From an uncultured Porphyromonas sp. (lineage in GTDB: Bacteria > Bacteroidota > Bacteroidia > Bacteroidales > Porphyromonadaceae): 8,111 bases of DNA. Location: positions 1-8,111 of the forward strand of contig CALTVJ010000068.1 of assembly GCA_943912835.1 (NCBI GenBank), read 5' to 3'. Below are positions 6,799-8,111 of this stretch, piece by piece. The notes beneath the pieces were generated by a model. It made no database searches, was not told the origin of the DNA, and worked only from the letters and a program-made list of their open reading frames with translations. Position numbers and translations under genes: made by a program. Within the stretch, counting starts at the first letter, position 1. Every line of letters starts with the position of its first letter.

Positions 6799-7689
6799 TT
6801 ACTTCGCGTATATCCAAGCTGATATATTATCTTCTTTTAATTTGGATAGGTAGCGGTAGGCTTCTTCTTTATTAGAAATAGCCTTTGCACTTATGCGATA
6901 TTGTTTTTTGTCTTGAAGTATCTTAAGGTCAGGATGGATCTCTTTATATAAAGTAATGTATCGCTCTGCAATCTCTTTTTTGCGTTCGACGCCTATTATG
7001 ATGTAATGCATCCCCTCTTCAGCTTCGATCCAATAGTTTGTATTGGTGGGAGATTGGGAAGAAACATTTTGGCTCACTGGGGTAGTGGTCGTTGTGCTAA
7101 ATTCCGTATTTGATGGAACAAAACTAGCCTCATAACTAGGTAACTGAGAGCGCCAAAGGCTAAATGGTAAAATCAGCACGATAAGCAGTACAGCAACAAT
7201 ACCGACGTACTTTAATTGTTTTTGGGGTAAATAGTATCTGACCTGCTCTGTTTTTAATCTTATTGATAATTTGCTATTAGGTGATACTGACTTTAGCCCA
7301 TAATGGGCCATATTTACATAATCTCCACTATCTTCCGAAAATCTAATGGCTCCTTCAGGATTGAGCTGTAACTTTCCAAGACCTTGTAATGTGACAACTT
7401 GTTGGTGTATCAACTGCTGTTTAAGGTTTTGAATATCTGTATCTAAATTGATTTTTGCTTGTCTCCTACTTAATCCTAGATTCACTTTGTAGTATTCTAA
7501 GAGTAGAGGATCCTGATGTTGTATGCTTTCATTAAAACGTACGACAGTAGCTGGGGGAAATATAGTGTTATATTCCTCACTATAGCTAGCAGGAACTGAT
7601 TCTTGAAAAAAAGCACCGAAGTTAGGGACTATGACACAATCATGATCTACTATAAGGTCCTCAATAGATCTCACAAGTCTATTTACCAT
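6799..7689 (-). CDS. HU-CCDC81-like and SPOR domain membrane protein
   Basis: A 296-residue single-pass inner-membrane protein. Residues 1-58 (LVRSIEDLIVDHDCVIVPNFGAF...) match the bacterial CCDC81-type HU domain 1. Residues about 60-125 match domain 2, with VVTLQGLGKLQLNPEGAIRF at 98-117. A strong transmembrane helix spans about 160-179 (YVGIVAVLLIVLILPFSLW), followed by a Ser/Thr-rich linker (190-215). Residues about 218-296 fit a SPOR domain (MHYIIIGVERKKEIAERYI...). SPOR domains bind denuded peptidoglycan at division sites in other bacteria, so the likely topology is HU part in the cytoplasm and SPOR in the periplasm. A cell-envelope or division role is inferred; DNA binding by this HU branch is not assumed. 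The ATG is 25 bp after the tRNA-Leu 3' end, so shared transcription is likely. Confidence 0.88.
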   Translation of the reverse strand: MVNRLVRSIEDLIVDHDCVIVPNFGAFFQESVPASYSEEYNTIFPPATVVRFNESIQHQDPLLLEYYKVNLGLSRRQAKINLDTDIQNLKQQLIHQQVVTLQGLGKLQLNPEGAIRFSEDSGDYVNMAHYGLKSVSPNSKLSIRLKTEQVRYYLPQKQLKYVGIVAVLLIVLILPFSLWRSQLPSYEASFVPSNTEFSTTTTTPVSQNVSSQSPTNTNYWIEAEEGMHYIIIGVERKKEIAERYITLYKEIHPDLKILQDKKQYRISAKAISNKEEAYRYLSKLKEDNISAWIYAK

Positions 7690-7714
7690 AGTGTCTGTTC
7701 TTTAGAAAATAGAG

Positions 7715-7798
7715 TACCTAGAGCGGGACTCGAACCCGCACAGCCATAATGGCCAAAGGATTTTAAGTCCTTCGTGTCTACCATTCCACCATCTAGGC
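7715..7798 (-). tRNA. tRNA-Leu (anticodon UAA)
   Basis: An 84-nt tRNA folded by hand. The acceptor stem GCCTAGA pairs with TCTAGGT, including one G-U pair, and the discriminator is A. The D arm is GTG/CAC with a GGTAG-type loop. The anticodon stem AAGGA/TCCTT encloses CTTAAAA, giving UAA. The long class II variable arm GCCA-TTA-TGGC and T arm GCGGG-TTCGAGT-CCCGC are present. CCA is not encoded: CTC follows. A36-A37-A38 is the recognition context for MiaA, whose gene is in this window. The tRNA lies between a promoter at 7832-7864 and the HU/SPOR gene, with no terminator seen between tRNA and gene. Confidence 0.96.
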
Positions 7799-7831
7799 AA
7801 CCCATACATGCTGTAAATATCTTTACGACTG

Positions 7832-7864
7832 CAAAGATAAGCTTTTTGTTTGGATTATGAACAA
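7832..7864 (-). promoter_or_regulatory. Bacteroidetes-type promoter of tRNA-Leu and HU/SPOR gene
   Basis: On the minus strand a TTG element (7864-7862, in GGTTGTT) is followed after 22 bases by TATCTTTG (7839-7832). This fits the Bacteroidetes -33/-7 pattern, with spacing at the long end. Transcription would start near 7825, about 27 nt before the tRNA 5' end. The -7 box and its CA extension match the box at 1551-1558. Confidence 0.7.
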
Positions 7865-7914
7865 CCTTTGGGGTGATAATTTTTTGTTATGAAACCAATT
7901 TATTTTGATTACTC

Positions 7915-7937
7915 TCTAGCTTAGCTCTTAAGCTAGA
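7915..7937. terminator. 9-bp-stem hairpin, possible terminator of the gene to the right
   Basis: TCTAGCTTA and TAAGCTAGA are exact reverse complements around a 5-base loop (GCTCT). On the minus strand it lies after the possible partial gene at the window edge and before the tRNA-Leu promoter, where a terminator would be expected. No U-run follows on either strand, so intrinsic termination is uncertain. An mRNA-stabilising hairpin or operator is also possible. Confidence 0.45.
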
Positions 7938-8055
7938 TTATAACACATTGATCTACAAATTATAAAGTCTGATTTCTAGTTTTGTCTTTACTCGCTCAAA
8001 CTATATTTTCAAAATTATTTATTGTCTAATGTAAATGGTAGTAGTCTTAAGATGG

Positions 8056-8109
8056 CTAGATAAAAGAGCGCAACTTGCCTCTTTGATATAGATGCTTACA
8101 TATCTCAAG
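8056..8109 (-). CDS. Possible C-terminus of a gene cut by the window edge
   Basis: The minus strand is open from the window edge for 17 codons to a TAG, reading LEICKHLYQRGKLRSFI. The composition (mixed charges, no low complexity) looks more protein-like than the competing edge frame that runs from 8111 and ends in KTTTIYIRQ. No family can be recognised from so short a piece. Strand and position agree with the other genes and with the hairpin at 7915-7937, but chance is quite possible. Confidence 0.25.
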   Translation of the reverse strand, partial: LEICKHLYQRGKLRSFI

Positions 8110-8111
8110 TG

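Larger units (their letters stand above)
7799..8111. other. Intergenic region right of tRNA-Leu
   Basis: No complete gene is supported in these 313 bp. From left to right they hold the tRNA-Leu promoter (7832-7864), a 12-codon plus-strand mini-frame (7889-7924), a perfect hairpin (7915-7937), AT-rich sequence without recognised features to about 8055, and a possible partial reading frame at the window edge. Confidence 0.6.

Noticed and set aside
6648..6875. Plus-strand open frame spanning the queG start and the 3' end of the HU/SPOR gene
   Set aside because: It is hydrophobic by chance translation of the antisense strand, and it overlaps conserved coding sequence of both genes.
1..8111. CRISPR array, insertion sequence or prophage
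   Set aside because: Apart from the short 22-bp repeat at the left edge, no regularly spaced repeats, transposase, integrase or phage genes are seen; nearly all sequence is housekeeping coding DNA.

Overview
The window looks like chromosomal core DNA of a Bacteroidales bacterium, most likely Porphyromonas or a close relative. Four things point there: an A+T-rich composition, Bacteroidetes-type promoter boxes (TATCTTTG in front of a tRNA and of a small gene), a signal peptidase I with the long insertion typical of Bacteroidetes, and a fused CCDC81-type HU/SPOR membrane protein. The placement rests on family recognition and gene order; no database search was possible.

Every supported gene lies on the minus strand, so transcription runs from right to left. 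At the right end, about 310 bp hold no complete gene. This stretch contains a possible C-terminus of a gene cut by the window edge, a 9-bp-stem hairpin, and a promoter for tRNA-Leu(UAA). The tRNA lies 25 bp in front of the HU/SPOR membrane-protein gene, so the two are probably co-transcribed. After a 40-bp gap comes queG, the last enzyme of queuosine synthesis. It has no ATG, GTG or TTG at its conserved N-terminus and seems to start at CTG.

A 212-bp AT-rich spacer with several short inverted repeats leads into a tight operon: dapB (lysine/diaminopimelate pathway), lepB (signal peptidase I), a WbqC-family gene, and a GH109-like Gfo/Idh/MocA gene. Spacings are 12 bp, 8 bp and a 4-bp ATGA overlap. 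The first two genes serve peptidoglycan precursor supply and protein export. The last two suggest a link to cell-surface or amino-sugar metabolism that is not proven.

After a 54-bp gap with its own -7 box comes a small acidic protein of the plasmid pRiA4b ORF-3-like / IS1096 passenger family, followed 1 bp later by miaA, which uses a GTG start. The left edge holds three degenerate 22-bp tandem repeats that include a perfect 20-bp palindrome.

Three elements concern tRNA maturation: tRNA-Leu(UAA), QueG, and MiaA, for which this tRNA is a predicted substrate. I see no clear new defence or mobile system. The best leads are the queG CTG start, the 22-bp repeats, the GH109-like gene in the dapB-lepB operon, and the tRNA/HU-SPOR transcription unit.
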